Source: Phlebopus portentosus
Taxonomy: Eukaryota > Basidiomycota > Agaricomycetes > Boletales > Boletinellaceae
Length of the DNA stretch: 64,000 nucleotides
Reading direction: 5' to 3'
NCBI GenBank assembly: GCA_037892935.1
Contig: JAYXKI010000001.1
Span: 3,844,001-3,908,000 of the forward strand
Part shown: one piece after another, positions 11,222 to 24,300 of the stretch
Position numbering within the stretch: position 1 is the first letter of the stretch
How the letters are laid out: every line of letters begins with the position of its first letter
The notes under the pieces: generated by a model
Database searches by the model: none
Seen by the model: only the letters and a program-made list of their open reading frames with translations
Told to the model about the DNA's origin: nothing
Translations under genes and position numbers: made by a program

Positions 11222-14200
11222 TGTTGTTATATTACACTCTCCGCTGTTTCCCCAATGTGTTGGCAATGACTTCTAGCGTCCACGAGGTTGCTTTCTTTGC
11301 TTCTTGCTCTTTCTCTTTGCAGCTTGTGCTTTCAGTTATCATCACGTATTTCAAAATGGTGTTTGTTTGTCTGCTTTCTTTCTTGGGTCCGTGGACCACT
11401 GACGATATTTCTTTCATGTCATGTTCCGTCCCTCATCATCACCGCCATCTTTAGTTCTACACCATCTCTTTCTTTCCGGCTTACCGTTCAGCTCGCTTTT
11501 CTGTGTCCTTAACCTTAGTGCTGCGAACTCTCCCTTTGTTTCCTTTATGCGATACACCCACTTATCTGATAAATTAGTTTACACAGAACAGATTTGTTAC
11601 TTATTGTGCACAAGTAGATTGCAGATGAAGAATAGCAATACGTCTATGATTCGATCCCACCTTTGAAGTTGGTTCTATGAGCGCCTGCGAAAACTTGTCT
11701 TCTGCCTGTTTGTTCGGAATTTAAGTAAGATGGTATCTTTATGTCAATGATCTACAGATTTAAGCAGAAGCGAGAGAACTTTCATGTCCCAGCTCTATTC
11801 AATTTGGTTTGGAAACTTCTGATCAGGGGACTTTCTGTACTTCGGTCTTTGGCCACGGACATAACGATTTAATTTTAACTTAGCCGACGATCATTTATAA
11901 TATCGTTTAGGAGGAAGTTCGGAAGGGATGCTAGCATTGATATTCGGGCATGTTTACGAATGCCCTCAAAATACAAATGTACTGTACTTCCGGTGCTTAT
12001 ATACTACATCTACGATACACCCCTGGCGCAATTTGAATACGGGTTTTTGGACCCGATTCGGAACAAGTACTGCTACTTGAAATGAGGTTGAATACACTTC
12101 AAGCCGTGCGGATGTATCGCTCTCGTCCAAGTCACGCAGCGCTTGACTCGACCTTAAAAGTCAGTCAGTCAGTAGTCTTTTTGTTCCCGTGAGTCCTCGT
12201 GATACATCGCAAAGAGGAAGAGTGAATGAAGAAGTGCGAAAGGTGCGGAATAGGTCGGGTGGCCGAATCGGACTAGGCAAAAAGGTGGTTCGAAATCAGT
12301 GAAGGATTTGACGAAGTCAGATGGCCTGAGTTTATGACAAGTAAGGCATTGACATTGAACGAGTATGTAGTCGTTATCTGCGAAAAAAGGTCAAAGTCGC
12401 GAGACCTATAGATGTCGTTTGAGGTGTCGATCTACGGACGGAACATTGTGCGTTCTATCCGCGTAGTTAGGAAGACTCCTATAGGCAAGCCCGCGATTCC
12501 GAGTTTTCCTTTCCTTTCTTTCTTCCTGCGACGGCGATTCTGGATTTCTTTTCGACGATGGTTACAAGGTAAGATGATGGAGTCGAGAAAGAAGAAAGTC
12601 GATTGTATACTTACCTGTTTATGTAAAGTAAGGATCCCAGCGCTCTGACGCACGGAGACGTGGTTCACTGAGTGATTGGCATGGGCCGTCTACCGGTGGA
12701 GACGGACTTTGACGGAACATCGAACATTGAAGCGTCTATCGCCCGTTCGTTTCACATTGCTCACATTGCAGCATCCAGGCTCGGGGAATGGCAGGTCAGA
12801 GCGGGAAAGAGTCGAATTGAAATTCAAGACATCCGTTTATCTCTTGCACATGCAAAAATATATGGAAAATGAGTCGATCAATTCTTGACACTTCCCTGAC
12901 ATAATAATTCTTCTATTTCGTCACTACAAATGCCCAGTGAACAGGAACGAGTCGGATGTCTACTGAATTCTCTCTGCGCGTTGTGTCCATGCGTTTGTGG
13001 AGCATTGATACGTTGAAGAAGAGAGAATGGAGGGCACGGACCGACCGAGCGGGCGACATCGACCAAATAATCCGAATATGCTCCTTACCGTGACTTTGAC
13101 ACTGTGTTAGTCGGAGCGCTTGCCTGAAGAATGCCGACCGACGGGGATGCGACCGGTGAATGAAAATGTTTCTTACTGGTTTCGGAAGACAGACCGTCTC
13201 TGCAGGGGTCACATTCAGGAAGCAAAGACTAACAATATTGTAGTCACTTGCCCAGCTGTGTGCCACCATCAGATAAGAGAAATCAGAATTCGTAAAAGTA
13301 GAAGTTACTTGTTGTTGAGATCTGGGCGGAGAAGCCAAGAGCACTGCGGATGTAGATTCACAGGAGACGGCGCACTGTAGCGCTTCGCCAGGACGGAGAC
13401 ACGCGTCCCATTTGCTCATCGGCTTGTCGGATGCATGGTTGACTGGGACTGGATGAACGCAGCACGCAGCGCCCATCCCTCAGCGCCGAGGAGCTCACGT
13501 GCGCTATGCGATACGGTCGGGCGACAGCCACATTTGCTTGTGCTTGAACTTTGTCAAGCTAAGCGGAGTCGGATCCGGGCGCGAAGGGACTTTAATGAGA
13601 AGGTGAGTCGAGTCATAAGTAGCTATAGTCGAAATTCTCTTGCGCGAGGGACGGAGAAGATTATATGAATGTGGATTAAGCGGCGTAGTCACGGCGGGGA
13701 CGACGCGCGTTCGAGATGCCGGCCGCATCAATCGGGGATATTGCTTTATTTTTTATATTCTTTCTGAGATTGCTACTAGTACTGTGATAGATATGTCTTG
13801 AAAGGAGTCAAGGTCGAGTATAATGCACGCCGGATACGGCCAAAAAGGGAGAACAGGCTACCGGAAAGAGGATTGGCTGATTGGAGTGAATTGGTCGGAC
13901 CAGTCGGGATGGCCGCGTAAGCTTCCAAATTGGGAAATAGGATAAGAATGATTGATCCGAGGGAGGAAGGTGCCGTGCGTGTCTCTCTCGACCGACCGAG
14001 TACATGTACACACCAACACCGTCTCTCGCCGTCTCACTCTCGTCGTCCTACAAGTATCTTCTTCTCCACGAGCACTCTCTTCCTCTCTCTTCTTTCGTTC
14101 CAGGGCTTTCGCAGTCGTCACGAGAGGTCGAGAGAGCAAACCGAGAAGCCGACGCCGAATTTGCTGACTGAGCAAGGCTGGGAGAAGGATCTACGTCAGT

Positions 14201-14339
14201 TCTTGAGCCTTCTCTTTCGCCCACGTCGACAACAACAACAGTTCAGTTCAGGAGCTGTGTTACTTACACACACGCACACGTCACACCGCAGTCAGTCCCA
14301 GTCCAGTCAACAAGCTTGTGTGATTCCCCTGTCGACGTC
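11222..14339. other. Long intergenic region upstream of the AP-1-like gene
   Basis: 3.1 kb, the largest non-transposon gap in the window. The first 500 bp are T/C-rich and look like the PHD-gene 3' region. The last 400 bp (about 13950-14339) are strongly CT-rich with many CTCTC and CGTCGT blocks, likely the transcription start region and leader of the AP-1 gene. A short tandem (GTCAGTCAGTCAGT) lies near 12163. The longest open frame is 187 codons on the minus strand (12913-13476), without recognisable motifs. I see no gene; an extended promoter or a noncoding RNA is possible. Confidence 0.5.
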
Positions 14340-16451
14340 ATGGATAATCTCAGTGCCGCTCCTCTCTGGGACCTTTCCCTCCCGCCGTCCCTTCCCGCCC
14401 TCGCAGACGAGGAGTTCATAGCTCTCCTCCAGAAACAGTTCGGCGTCAACAACGGCGGCTTCCCTGCTACTGCTCTCGATGATGACAAGGAGGTACAGCC
14501 TCCTGCGACAAACATTAATCCACAGAATTTGACTCGCATCCCGATTCCGAGACCTGCGGATTCCCCGTCCAGCGACGACAGCAGTCCAAGTCCAAACGAA
14601 CCGGGCACCTCTAGGTCACGCAGACAGTCAGGTGTGTTTGACATGGGAAATGAGACGCCAGACGACGATCCCACTCTCAAGCGGAAAGCGGATGAGGAAG
14701 ATTTGGATAATGAACCAAGCCCTAAGACACAGCATACATGTTAGTTCTTTCCATTTAGCTTTTGGGCTTTTGTCATGCTTATTTTCCTCACAAAGCCACT
14801 CATAAGAAGAGCTCATCGACTTCCCGTCGCAAATCTACTGGAAATCCGTCAGCTGTAAGTATATCCCCATTAAGTCTTTAGAATGTTCTAGATTTGTTGA
14901 GTGATTATTACAGGATGAGTCGCGTCTCCTCAAGCGGAAAGAACAAAACCGAGCCGCTCAGCGTGCTTTTCGGGAACGAAAGGAGAAACATGTAAAAGAC
15001 GTGAGTATATGCGTCCCTCGTGTACATTTTCAGTCACCTGATTGGTCCCTTCTTCTATCACACAGTTGGAGGATAAGGTCGCTTCGTTGGAAGAGAAGAA
15101 TGCTACCACTCTGCAAGAAAATGAAAACCTCCGAGAGGTCGTTAGTCGACTTCAGAGTGAGAATATGCGATTACGGCAGTCATCCTTTACTTTTTCTGTT
15201 CCACATTCGACGTCGGAAGCAAGTACGAGTCAGACAAAGGAGGCGGGTCCGAGCAGAGTCGGTTCTTCTGACGTGCAACAACATGATGCGCCGATGAATC
15301 TGTTTAGCTCCACTCCATCGACGACGACATCGTCTACTACTTCCACTCACGATTCACCCGAGTCATTATATGCGAACGAGAACAACGATGGACAATTACC
15401 ATTCCTCGGACAAAACGTGTTCTCATTCAACAACTCTGGGCAGCAGCAGACGGCGACGTCTGATGCTATGAACTTGGACCTGGGCTTCGGGCCTGTTCTC
15501 GCTCAAACGCCGTATACCACCATTGCGAGCAATCCTCTCTTCATGTCGTTCAGGGAACCAGACATGTTTGATGCGTTCGCACCACAAAGTCAGAACCAAA
15601 ATGGCAACCACGGTCATAATCATAGCGGAGTGTCTCAAAATGGCCAATCATTTGACTTTTCGCAGAATCTCTTCCCTGGTTGGCCAGATGTGTTGATGAA
15701 CGGCGTAGCACCGAATTCAATGCAAGCGTTCGACTTGACAAACTCCCTCGACGAGTTGTTTGGCGCTTACAACAATAACAACGGTTCCGGTGCTGGACTA
15801 GATTATTCGATAAACGCTGCCAAAACGAGTCCGTCGGATAGTTTGAGTCCTGTATCGCATCAGAAATCGACAGCAGGAGCAAGTTCGTCAGGATCGTCCT
15901 CATCACCGTCATCGTCGGATTCATCGCCTTCTGCAACCGGTAGTCCTGACGTCTCGTGTCGAGGAACTGAGAAGAAGACATGTTCGAAACAGGATATTGC
16001 GCAGGCCATTGCTCAGGATGCAGGATCGGTCTTCGCTCCCCCAAACAACTCCAAGTCCTCTTCAACACCTCGATCAGAAGATTCGCGAGATGGCGAATCC
16101 TGCGACGAGTTCCCACCCTGTAAGGGTCTGCAGCTCCCCAAAACGCAAAGGAGCGATAAGAATGTGGAAGTGATGAACGCTTGGAGAAAGATTCGACAGG
16201 ATCCCAAGTTCCAAGATGCGGATATCAACCAGTTGTGCAGCGAGTTCGCGAGCAAGGCGCGGTGCGACGGGTGCCATGTTGTCATTGAGCCGACTGGGAT
16301 GCAGGAGATTTTGGAGAGCGTGCAGCAACAGAAGAGGGCCAAGCAGCAGAGTCGGCTGTTTAGTGCGAGTGATGCGTTTGCTACGGGTTTGGCTGGGGTT
16401 ACGGCAATCGGAAGTCAGGTGAACTCGTTGACGAACCCGCTCAATAAGTAG
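14340..16451 (+). CDS. YAP1: AP-1-like bZIP transcription factor (Yap1/Pap1 family), oxidative stress
   Basis: Nuclear bZIP activator of oxidative-stress and drug-resistance genes. It begins MDNLSAAPLWDLSLPPS. The basic region (about 14914-15000) reads KRKEQNRAAQRAFRERKEKH, the Pap1/Yap1 signature with QNRAAQRAFRERKE. After an intron, a leucine zipper follows (LEDKVASLEEKNATTLQ...). The middle is Ser/Asn-rich. An n-CRD-like cysteine pair occurs in DVSCRGTEKKTCSKQD (about 15950-15985). The C-terminal cysteine-rich domain carries CDEFPPCKG and INQLCSEFASKARCDGC (about 16108-16275), where Yap1 has its Crm1 export signal and redox cysteines. In yeast, a disulfide between these domains hides the export signal. 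The nearest upstream in-frame near-start is TTG, so I use the ATG at 14340. The 3.1-kb upstream gap suggests complex control. Confidence 0.93.
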
Positions 16452-17168
16452 TTGGTTCGCTTTGCAGCGAGCCTTTTTTATTGGTCTTTACTCTCACCGT
16501 CATTGGCATTCAGCAATCAAGCTCGCATAGTCGCTTTTCTTCCCGTTGCATTGGTCTATTTCATCATTTCACAAACATCTTATATCGCTAGCATCTCCAG
16601 CCACTACCAAGTACTTACAACCCACACTCCCAAGCTCCTCACCATCTGGCATTCATGTTTTGTCATGTATGCAGGTATGTATGCTTGGCATGAGTTTTGA
16701 ACTTTACCAATCTTCTCGTATCCAATCATCCGGTAGTTTGTAAATCAGCTTTTCCTTTTTCCGAGTGTATGTGGAATTCGTTTCTCTTCCGATTCGTTTC
16801 GAGCCTCCATTCTAGTTAAAATTGTTTTTATTCCTGATACTTGTTATAACGTCCTTATTGAGATTGATCTCGTCAGTTTCGTCTTTTATCTTTCTCCTTT
16901 GTCTTTCGTGTTCTTTCTTTCATGAGGGCTGTTTACCTCCTTGGACCAGGTGATAGCACTTAGCCATTAGGTATACATATGATGTGTATTATAGAAAAGG
17001 AATTCAGTGCTTCTAACCAGCTTACGTACGTTGAATACCGCGAGTGCATGTCTACTCATTCGCTCGCCTTCAAACTGCAATCCCTCGTCCTCTCTATACC
17101 CCAAGCCAAGTGATGGACGTGTCCTCCGCACTTGAACCCTATATCGTATGTGAAGAAAGTGCTATGTG
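16452..17168. other. Convergent 3' region between AP-1-like gene and GET3
   Basis: 717 bp between two converging stop codons. T-rich downstream of 16452, as expected for 3' UTRs. No open frame with a motif, no repeat. Confidence 0.5.
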
Positions 17169-18650
17169 CTACCGCTCCGTCTCAGGAATGTGAGGCTCAA
17201 CGAGCATCTTGCTGAACTCCTTGAGCTTCTCCGGCCCACGCACCTCTTCAGTGAGGAGGGGTAGCCTGATTATGTGGAAGAACTCGTCGTAGAGCTCGTG
17301 TGCTTCTTTGAGGTATTTCTGTTGCATTTTGTACCGGACTTGGCAGTGTTCGCAGTTTGAGTCTATGCAATGATGGGGTCGGAATTAGATTATAAAAGAC
17401 GAGGCAGGCCGGAAGGGAATGTACCTTTCTTTGGGAAGAGAAGCTGGTTGACTACGATGTTGTGCGTGTCGATTTCGTAGGTTGTCAGTTCTTGTACTAG
17501 TCGTTCTGTCTCGTAGAGTGAAAGGAACTCTGAAATGCACACGCAGACGAATGTGGTTTTCTCCTATAAAACAGCCGCACAAGAATATATTAGCGATCGA
17601 GTTGTTTGAGGTGAGGAGAAATGAAAGGTCGTGCTTACAGGATCTTTAAATTGGCTGTTCACTTCCGAGATGACTTCTCGCATCGAGTCGAGCTTTGCGA
17701 ACATATCTTCCTGCGTCCCCGCTTGGCCACCCATCATTTGCGACATCTATACATGGTTAATGAAGAACTCGTCCGTGTATCGAAACGGTTGGCAAACCTG
17801 GTTGATCATAGGCCCGAATCGACTACCCAGCGTGCTGAGCTTTCCTAGAGCCTTTTCGAGAACGGAAGGGAAGGATAGAAAACGTAGCGTGTGTCCTGTC
17901 GGTGCCGTGTCAAAGACTATTACAGAGAATTGCATTGATTTGACGTGTCTAAATACGTCGTAAAATAGTGCGTTAGCGGACGGATCGAGAACAAATATAA
18001 AGGAAGACGTACTTCATGATCTCTGCGAATCCCATTGCCTCGTCCACACCTGGAATTGCGAATGCTAAGTCTTGCATCATAGAGCCCATCATGCCGTTCT
18101 GCTCCGCTAAACATGTGGGTATTAAATCCATCAATGAGAATATGTCACAGTTATAGATGCTGACATTGCTCGATCATCTCTTGCAGCGAACCCGTAGGAT
18201 CGATTTCCATAGCATACAGGTTATCAAATCCATTCACTTTGGTCGCGTCCTTAGAGAACTTCTGGCCGAACGCATCTGAAAGGTTGTGCGCAGGGTCTGT
18301 CGACTACAGCAGGCAGAATCTAGAAAGTAAACCTTCGTCCTGTGAATGGAATGAAGCGGTGTACGTACGATGAGTAGAACAGATTCTCGCACTTTAGCGA
18401 GTTGGATAGCGAGAGAACATGAAGTCGTTGTCTTCCCTAACGCATTGTCATGGATATGAACAACACTTGAGTAGCGCGTACTAACCAACACCACCCTTTC
18501 CTCCTGAAATTATGGAACAGACAGCACATAAGAATCATATGTTCGCGGGAACACGTATACAAAGACGAACGAACCGCAGAATATCCATTTTAGTGTCTTC
18601 TGGTCTAAGACATTCCGAAGTGTAGGCTCAAGAGTTTCCTCCTCTGACAT
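17169..18650 (-). CDS. GET3: ATPase Get3 (tail-anchored protein targeting; arsA family)
   Basis: Cytosolic ATPase dimer that carries tail-anchored proteins to the ER receptor Get1/Get2. Exon 1 starts [17 protein letters not shown] and leads to CGGKGGVG, split by an intron from [14 protein letters not shown] (deviant Walker A, about 18395-18503). [16 protein letters not shown] is switch [17 protein letters not shown] (about 17870-17920) is the A-loop/switch II region. The client-binding helices include a methionine-rich stretch MSQMMGGQ (about 17725-17745). The zinc-binding pair is CEHC (about 17350), which holds the dimer together. The protein ends [12 protein letters not shown]. At least seven exons, full length. 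It is divergent to SRP68 over 185 bp, and a probable GET2-like gene starts at 63934. Confidence 0.96.
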
Positions 18651-18835
18651 GTTTGCAATTCAGAGATCTAAAGCAAAGATTGAAACTGGGTGAAGTGTAC
18701 GATGGAAGTGTTGAACGTGGACTTTTTGTACATACGCGTGTAGATCATCTGCAGACGCGTCGTTTTGGCTCTCGTTCCTTCCTCCACCTTCTCCCACATT
18801 CTCGTCGAACCTGCTACCATCCAGGTCGTCGTAGC
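18651..18835. promoter_or_regulatory. Bidirectional promoter between GET3 and SRP68
   Basis: Only 185 bp separate the two start codons, so both promoters and leaders must lie here. No TATA box is clear. A CT-rich stretch (CTTCCTCCACCTTCTCCCAC, about 18778-18797) precedes SRP68. Confidence 0.55.
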
Positions 18836-21096
18836 ATGATGTCCAAACCAGATAACAATTCTATTCAATTCAGAGGTAAATGATGTTTATCGTTTATTAT
18901 TTTCAACAAATTGAGTGATTTTGTAGCTCTACAGCTCGCTAATCAGCATCGCAATGCATATGGTCTTCGCTACAATGACTTCACTCGTTACAGGTTCACT
19001 TGTTAGAAGTATGGACGTTCCCTTGGGATTTTAACTGTTCGATGTAGGAAACACTGCGGAAATAGGACCCATCGCCTCAGGTCCTCGTTGAAAATGACAC
19101 ACGGCAAGGGTCGTGATTTCAAGAAATTGCCTCCCATAACTCTCGAGAATATCAAGCCTGGACAGTAAGTTTAGGTCCGCGGTTTAGTTCTTCAATAATA
19201 AAATTGAACCTCTATTCCAGTCTTGAGTTGCTGCTCTTCGAAACTGAAAGAGCATGGGCATACTCTCAAGATCTTTACACTGCATCTATCCAGAATAAAG
19301 AGCACGAAACAAAATTAAGGCATATCGCAACAGGCCGCTTTCGCCGCGCTATCCACTGGTGCACGCAGCTCCTCTCACATTGCCAGGCTCTTCATGCGGC
19401 GCAACGCATCAGTGCAGAGAACTTGCTCGAGGTCAACGCTTACACTCTCATGCTCAGCGGTCGCTTCCTCCGCTTTAGAAACGAGTACGAAGATGCGTTG
19501 GATCAACTTTGCGTTGCGCGAGATATCCTGGACTTGTTGGCTGACTGTGCGGAGAGTAGCAAGGATCAGGCGCTTGCTACGCTTTTTTCAGACGAAATTT
19601 CGCCAGAGATACGGTATTGTGCCCATCAGTTGGGACAGAAGGACTCGTACGACATTGATCGGGTCGTGAAGGCAGTTGCACCCAAACGTAGGGATGCTCT
19701 CGTTGACGGATACGCAGGGCTTATAGAAAGACTTCGGACGGAAGGCCATGGTGATGCTACCATACAGGGCCGAAAACGACTTCAGGAGCTCGTGTGGGAA
19801 GGTCAACGTATTCCAGTCCGTAATCCAGAGCTCGTGGGTGTCCTTCTGCGCGTCCAGGATGCGGAAGGAACGCTCAAGGCAAAGACCTCGACGGACGAAA
19901 AGGAAGACGCTGACGCTGAGGTGAAGCAGCAGGGAAAGAAACGCCATCATAAAACCCGCAAAGGTGTAGCTGCCTTTGACGCGATCTTAGCTGCATTAAG
20001 CGATGCAGAGGAGGTAGCGAGGAAACTTGCTGAAGCTCAGAAGGCAAGCACTAATCCTTTTAGACTATGTGCACAAGTTACTGAAAGCATGTCTTTTATT
20101 TCGTAGGCAACAGGCGGTTCTACTACTTCCAGTCCCTCTTCGAGAGACATCCACTTCTTGCACGATTATATCGTGTACAATCTCCTCTCCCGGCGCGTCG
20201 AACGCGACTTAACGCTCATCTCAGCTCTGATCACCTCATCTCAAAGTCCGCGAAAGCACACGGAAAAGTCGACTAGCAAGAAAGATTCTAAAGACCCAGC
20301 CGAAGCCGGTGAAGATGTTGATGATGGCGCTCGTCGCGGCGGCGATCGTACTGATGCCCGCGTGAATCCCGCAATCGTCAAGCTCCTAGACACAGTCGTG
20401 CAGAGTCTTGAACATATGCGGAGCCTGAGTATTGTTGAAGAGGCTCCTGACCTTGCTACAGCCGTCGAAGCACGTTTGACATTTACGAAGAGTCGTAGGT
20501 CAGTAATGAACAGTTCTATTTACAAATTCCAAAGCGATAAGTGTTCCTCATGAGTATACTTTTATGATACTTCCAGATGTGTTTATCTGGCACGTTCGTA
20601 TGCAGCTGTGAAACAGTACGCACAGGCGCTCGCACTCTGCCAACGGTCGCATATTTATATTCGCGAAGCCTCGTCGACACTATCCGTTTCCTCACCCGCC
20701 CCTCATGCATCTTTCTACCCACTCACCCTTACAGAAGTCAACTCCCTCGAGCAGCTCTTATTGAACGACGAAGAACGCCTCAAGCGCGACTGGTTCGCGT
20801 ATAACGGCGGCACACCCACCGCACAAAGGGACACGTCCAAGAAGCCATTATTCTTCGATATTGCACTGAACCATGTCCTGCTCGATATTGAGAGGTTGCA
20901 AGAACGTGCCGGGTTGGCGGTGTCACCGAAAAGGAACGAGAAGGTTGCGCAAGAGACTCCCAGGGCTACAGTTACACCAGTTGCTAAAGCAAAGATGGAG
21001 GAAATCGAGAGGCCCGCGACGCCTGAGCCGGCTGTTTCTTCTCGTGCAGGTGGTGGTCTGAGTAGTCTCCTTGGTGGATGGTGGGGAAGAAAATAG
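18836..21096 (+). CDS. SRP68: Signal recognition particle subunit SRP68
   Basis: RNA-binding SRP subunit that pairs with SRP72 in co-translational targeting to the ER. Three short exons give MMSKPDNNSIQFRALQLANQ, HRNAYGLRYNDFTRYR and KHCGNRTHRLRSSLKMTHG, the SRP68 N-terminal RNA-binding region (human: HGLRHGDFQRYR). The long exon (about 19225-20043) is helical, TPR-like, including ERAWAYSQDLYTAS and NEYEDALDQLCVARDIL. A further exon (about 20107-20500) starts ATGGSTTTSSPSSRD. The C-terminal exon ends SLLGGWWGRK. The intron at about 20044-20106 seems to use a GC donor (AAG|gcaagc). A GT donor at 20014 also keeps the frame, giving a protein 10 residues shorter. Start could equally be the second ATG at 18839. 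Confidence 0.92.
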
Positions 21097-21331
21097 CTTT
21101 TATAATATTATAAAAGTAGTGTATTCGCGTGCTGAAGAACTCTGTATACATCCATGAAGTGGAATAGAAATGAATTTTAATAAACTAAACAGAACAGACT
21201 CTCTTAGTCTCTAGTAACAGCAGAGTTAAGCTACACGAGGCGGAAAAGGAGAAAAGGAAGAAGTCGGGGAAAGAAAGAATACATCTGATAAGCACAGCAC
21301 AGAGAAATACGACGAGTGTCAAAGCGACCAA

Positions 21332-24300
21332 CTAGTCATCCTCACTCGGGGTGAGGTAATCATCCTCATCGCTCAAAATCTGCTTTGAGCTCGTACGGGC
21401 GATACTCCGACGAGAAGGAACAGGCTTGTCATCTTCGTCGGCCAAGCCCAAAGCCACACCACCATCTTCAGTACTTTCAGCTCCGGGCAGACCAGAATTG
21501 ATCGTAAGCCGGTTGAAAGTCTCGTTGAAGACCTTTTCCATCTCGTCTGCATCAATGTAGACTAATGATCCCTCGACGTTGTACGTCCGTGCGTTATTGA
21601 ACATGAGCCGCCATTCGTCGCGGTACTGCTGCACGTCTTTGTAGTAATTTGTCTGCGCTCGTTTTCGAAGGTGAGACATGGCGATGGGCTGTTGGATCAT
21701 TTGATAGTAGTCCGGGTAATCCTGGTTTAAAAGAGTGAGCTAAATCATCTCATAAACAAGTAGAATGATCTTTTACCCGTCTATCGGGAAGCTCCTTGAA
21801 AAGTTCCCATCTTCGTCTCCCAGTATCAGGATCCTCGCAGACTTGCACAGCGCGGTAGCATTCATTGAAGACTTTCTTCATACGCTCGCGCGCAGCGGGA
21901 GGAACGTCTGCGTTTTTGACTTTCCGGCGTTTCTGAAAGCACATAAGCACCGCAATTATACTAGTAAAATCGAATTCATAGCAAGACTTACTGCATCCCG
22001 AATGTCATCATCGTCATCTACAACAGAAGGTGTAACTGAGACAGGCTTGCCAGGCCGTTTCCTCTTTCCATTAGCACTTGGCGAAGGCTCGTAGTCGATT
22101 TCAGGTTGGGGATTCTTCGGCGGTCGACCTTTCTTCTTGCGAGGACGCTCATCTGCAGCCGGTGAGTTTCTGGATGATTGAACTTCACTTTCGCGGAGAA
22201 GCTTGTTCGCGGCACGGCGCTGCTGCTTCTCGCGATTCCTCTCGATGACCTCGTCCAAGTCTTCCTCGCCTTCAAGTGCCTAACCAAGACGTCAATTAAA
22301 AGAGCGAAAGACAGCAAGGACTGAGATACTAACCGCTGCCCAGGCGTCATCTGAGAGACCATCATTATAGTTGACAGCAGTCCGCTTCCTCTGACCACGA
22401 CCTTCGGCCTCCTCTTCCATCGCAACGACCTCAAAGTAGTCATCGTTACGATAACAATCTGGAAGTTCCTCAAGTTGAATGAGAGGTTGTGGAGGAGGAC
22501 CATGGTTTCCGGCAGCGAGCCAGGCGTTCTTCTGTTCGCGCAATCGTCGGATGTCCATATCTCGAAAGACTTCGACCTCTCGGTCGTCACGAGCGATGAT
22601 TTCATTGATCTCCTCGTCATTCATGTCGCCGGACTCTTCGTTCTCTTCTTCCTGATCGGCTTCCAGAATAGATCTCTGCAAAGGACATATGATAGAGATG
22701 AGAAATGATCATTCTGAAGACGATGAAGCCGTACCAAGAACTCTTCTTGTTCTTCGACTGTAGACTTGTTATCGAAGCGACCGGCTTGGATAACCTTGTC
22801 ATCAATGTCTAGCTTATACCGAGCTCGAGCATACATCGCCTCTTCAACACTCTTCTCTGTGATGAATCGCAAAATCCGCACGGCCTTTGTCTGACCGATA
22901 CGGTGAGCACGGTCCTGAGCTTGAAGATCGGCGTGGGGATTCCAGTCAGAGTCGAAGCTGATCACTATCAGTTAGCGAATAGTTGAACTACCGCGAGGAG
23001 TCAAATGAAAGCTCACATGATGACGGTGTCAGCAGATTGCAGGTTAAGACCGAGACCTCCAGCTCTTGTAGACAGGATGAACACTTGGATGGGCGAGTTC
23101 ATGGCGTTGAAAACTTGAACGTGCGAAGCACGTTCTTCTGTCTTCGTCCCACCATCCAAACGAAGGTATTGCCATCCCTGGGCTTTCATGAAATCTTCCA
23201 TAATGTCCATGACTTTCGTCATCTGGAAAAAAATAAGGACCTAAAGCACCGCGTAACTGGTAAGTTGATGTGATCTTCGTTCGTATTGAAGTCATCTTAC
23301 TCTGTGGCCCGTCGCGAAGAACTTGGGCAAGACTCGAACGAGTAGCTCAAACTTCCCAGAGACACGCCAGATATTATCGTCGACTACACCAGACGGACTG
23401 ATCTTATCTTCGACACTGTCGAATAAGAAGGGATGCTGGCAAATTTTCCGAAGCTGCATGAGCTCGTTGCTGAGACCTTTAACACCGCCACTCTGTCTCC
23501 TGAATTTTTGGAAAGGATAATCAGAAAAAGAAGACGATCGCGACACAAGGTGACTTACCCCTTGGCATCCTTCCCATCCGCGATCATCTTATACTTCTTC
23601 ATCTGCTTGTACAGCTGCGATTGCAATGCACTCATGCGAATCTTGATGATCTTCTCGACCTTGTCGGGCAACTCGGATTCCACATCCTTTTTGAGACGAC
23701 GGAGCAAGAACGGTCGCAGGACCTTATGCAAACGACGAATGATAAGCAAAGCCTCTTCTTCATTTAACTCAATCCTGTCTTGAGTGCCCGAGTTCGCAAA
23801 GGGTGTGTTGAACCATTCATCGAATGACTTGACAGAGTTGAAGATCTTGGGCAGGACGAAGTTGAGAAGGGACCAAAGCTCTGGAAGGTTGTTCTGAAGT
23901 GGTGTACCGGTGAGAATGAGACGGTAGCGCGAGTGGTAGTACTGAGACAACGTTTGGGAGAGCTTGCTCTGCGTGTTCTTCATGCGATGACCCTCGTCTA
24001 TCGATGAAATCAGCCACGTATTCCCGCCCAGACCAGATGAATACCGTACCGATAATCATATGAAGCCACTTGATCTTACTCAAAATTGGTCTATCCTTGA
24101 TGATGTACTCATATGTTGTTAAAAGGACTTGAAAGTGACCAGCACGAATCTCATTTTGAAGAGCTCGGCGCTGCGTCGGGTTACCTTTGTACGAGATCAT
24201 ACGAACAGACGGCGCCCACTTTGCGAATTCGCCCGTCCAGTTGGTCATAGTCGAAAGTGGTACGATGACAAGGTAAGGTCCACGCTGTCTCTTGGTTTCG

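Noticed and set aside
12250..12300. tRNA-like text: GGGTGGCCGAATCGGACTAGGC followed by GGTTCGAAATC
   Set aside because: It resembles the D-arm and T-loop of a Leu/Ser tRNA, but no anticodon stem, variable arm or acceptor pairing can be drawn in the spacing available.
12913..13476. 187-codon minus-strand open frame in the big gap
   Set aside because: No motif, odd composition and overlapping frames on the other strand. Length alone is not enough in GC-balanced DNA.
14316..14339. Upstream start for the AP-1-like gene and similar extension of the Snf2-type ATPase to 26496
   Set aside because: Both upstream codons are TTG; the ATGs at 14340 and 26406 are the natural starts.
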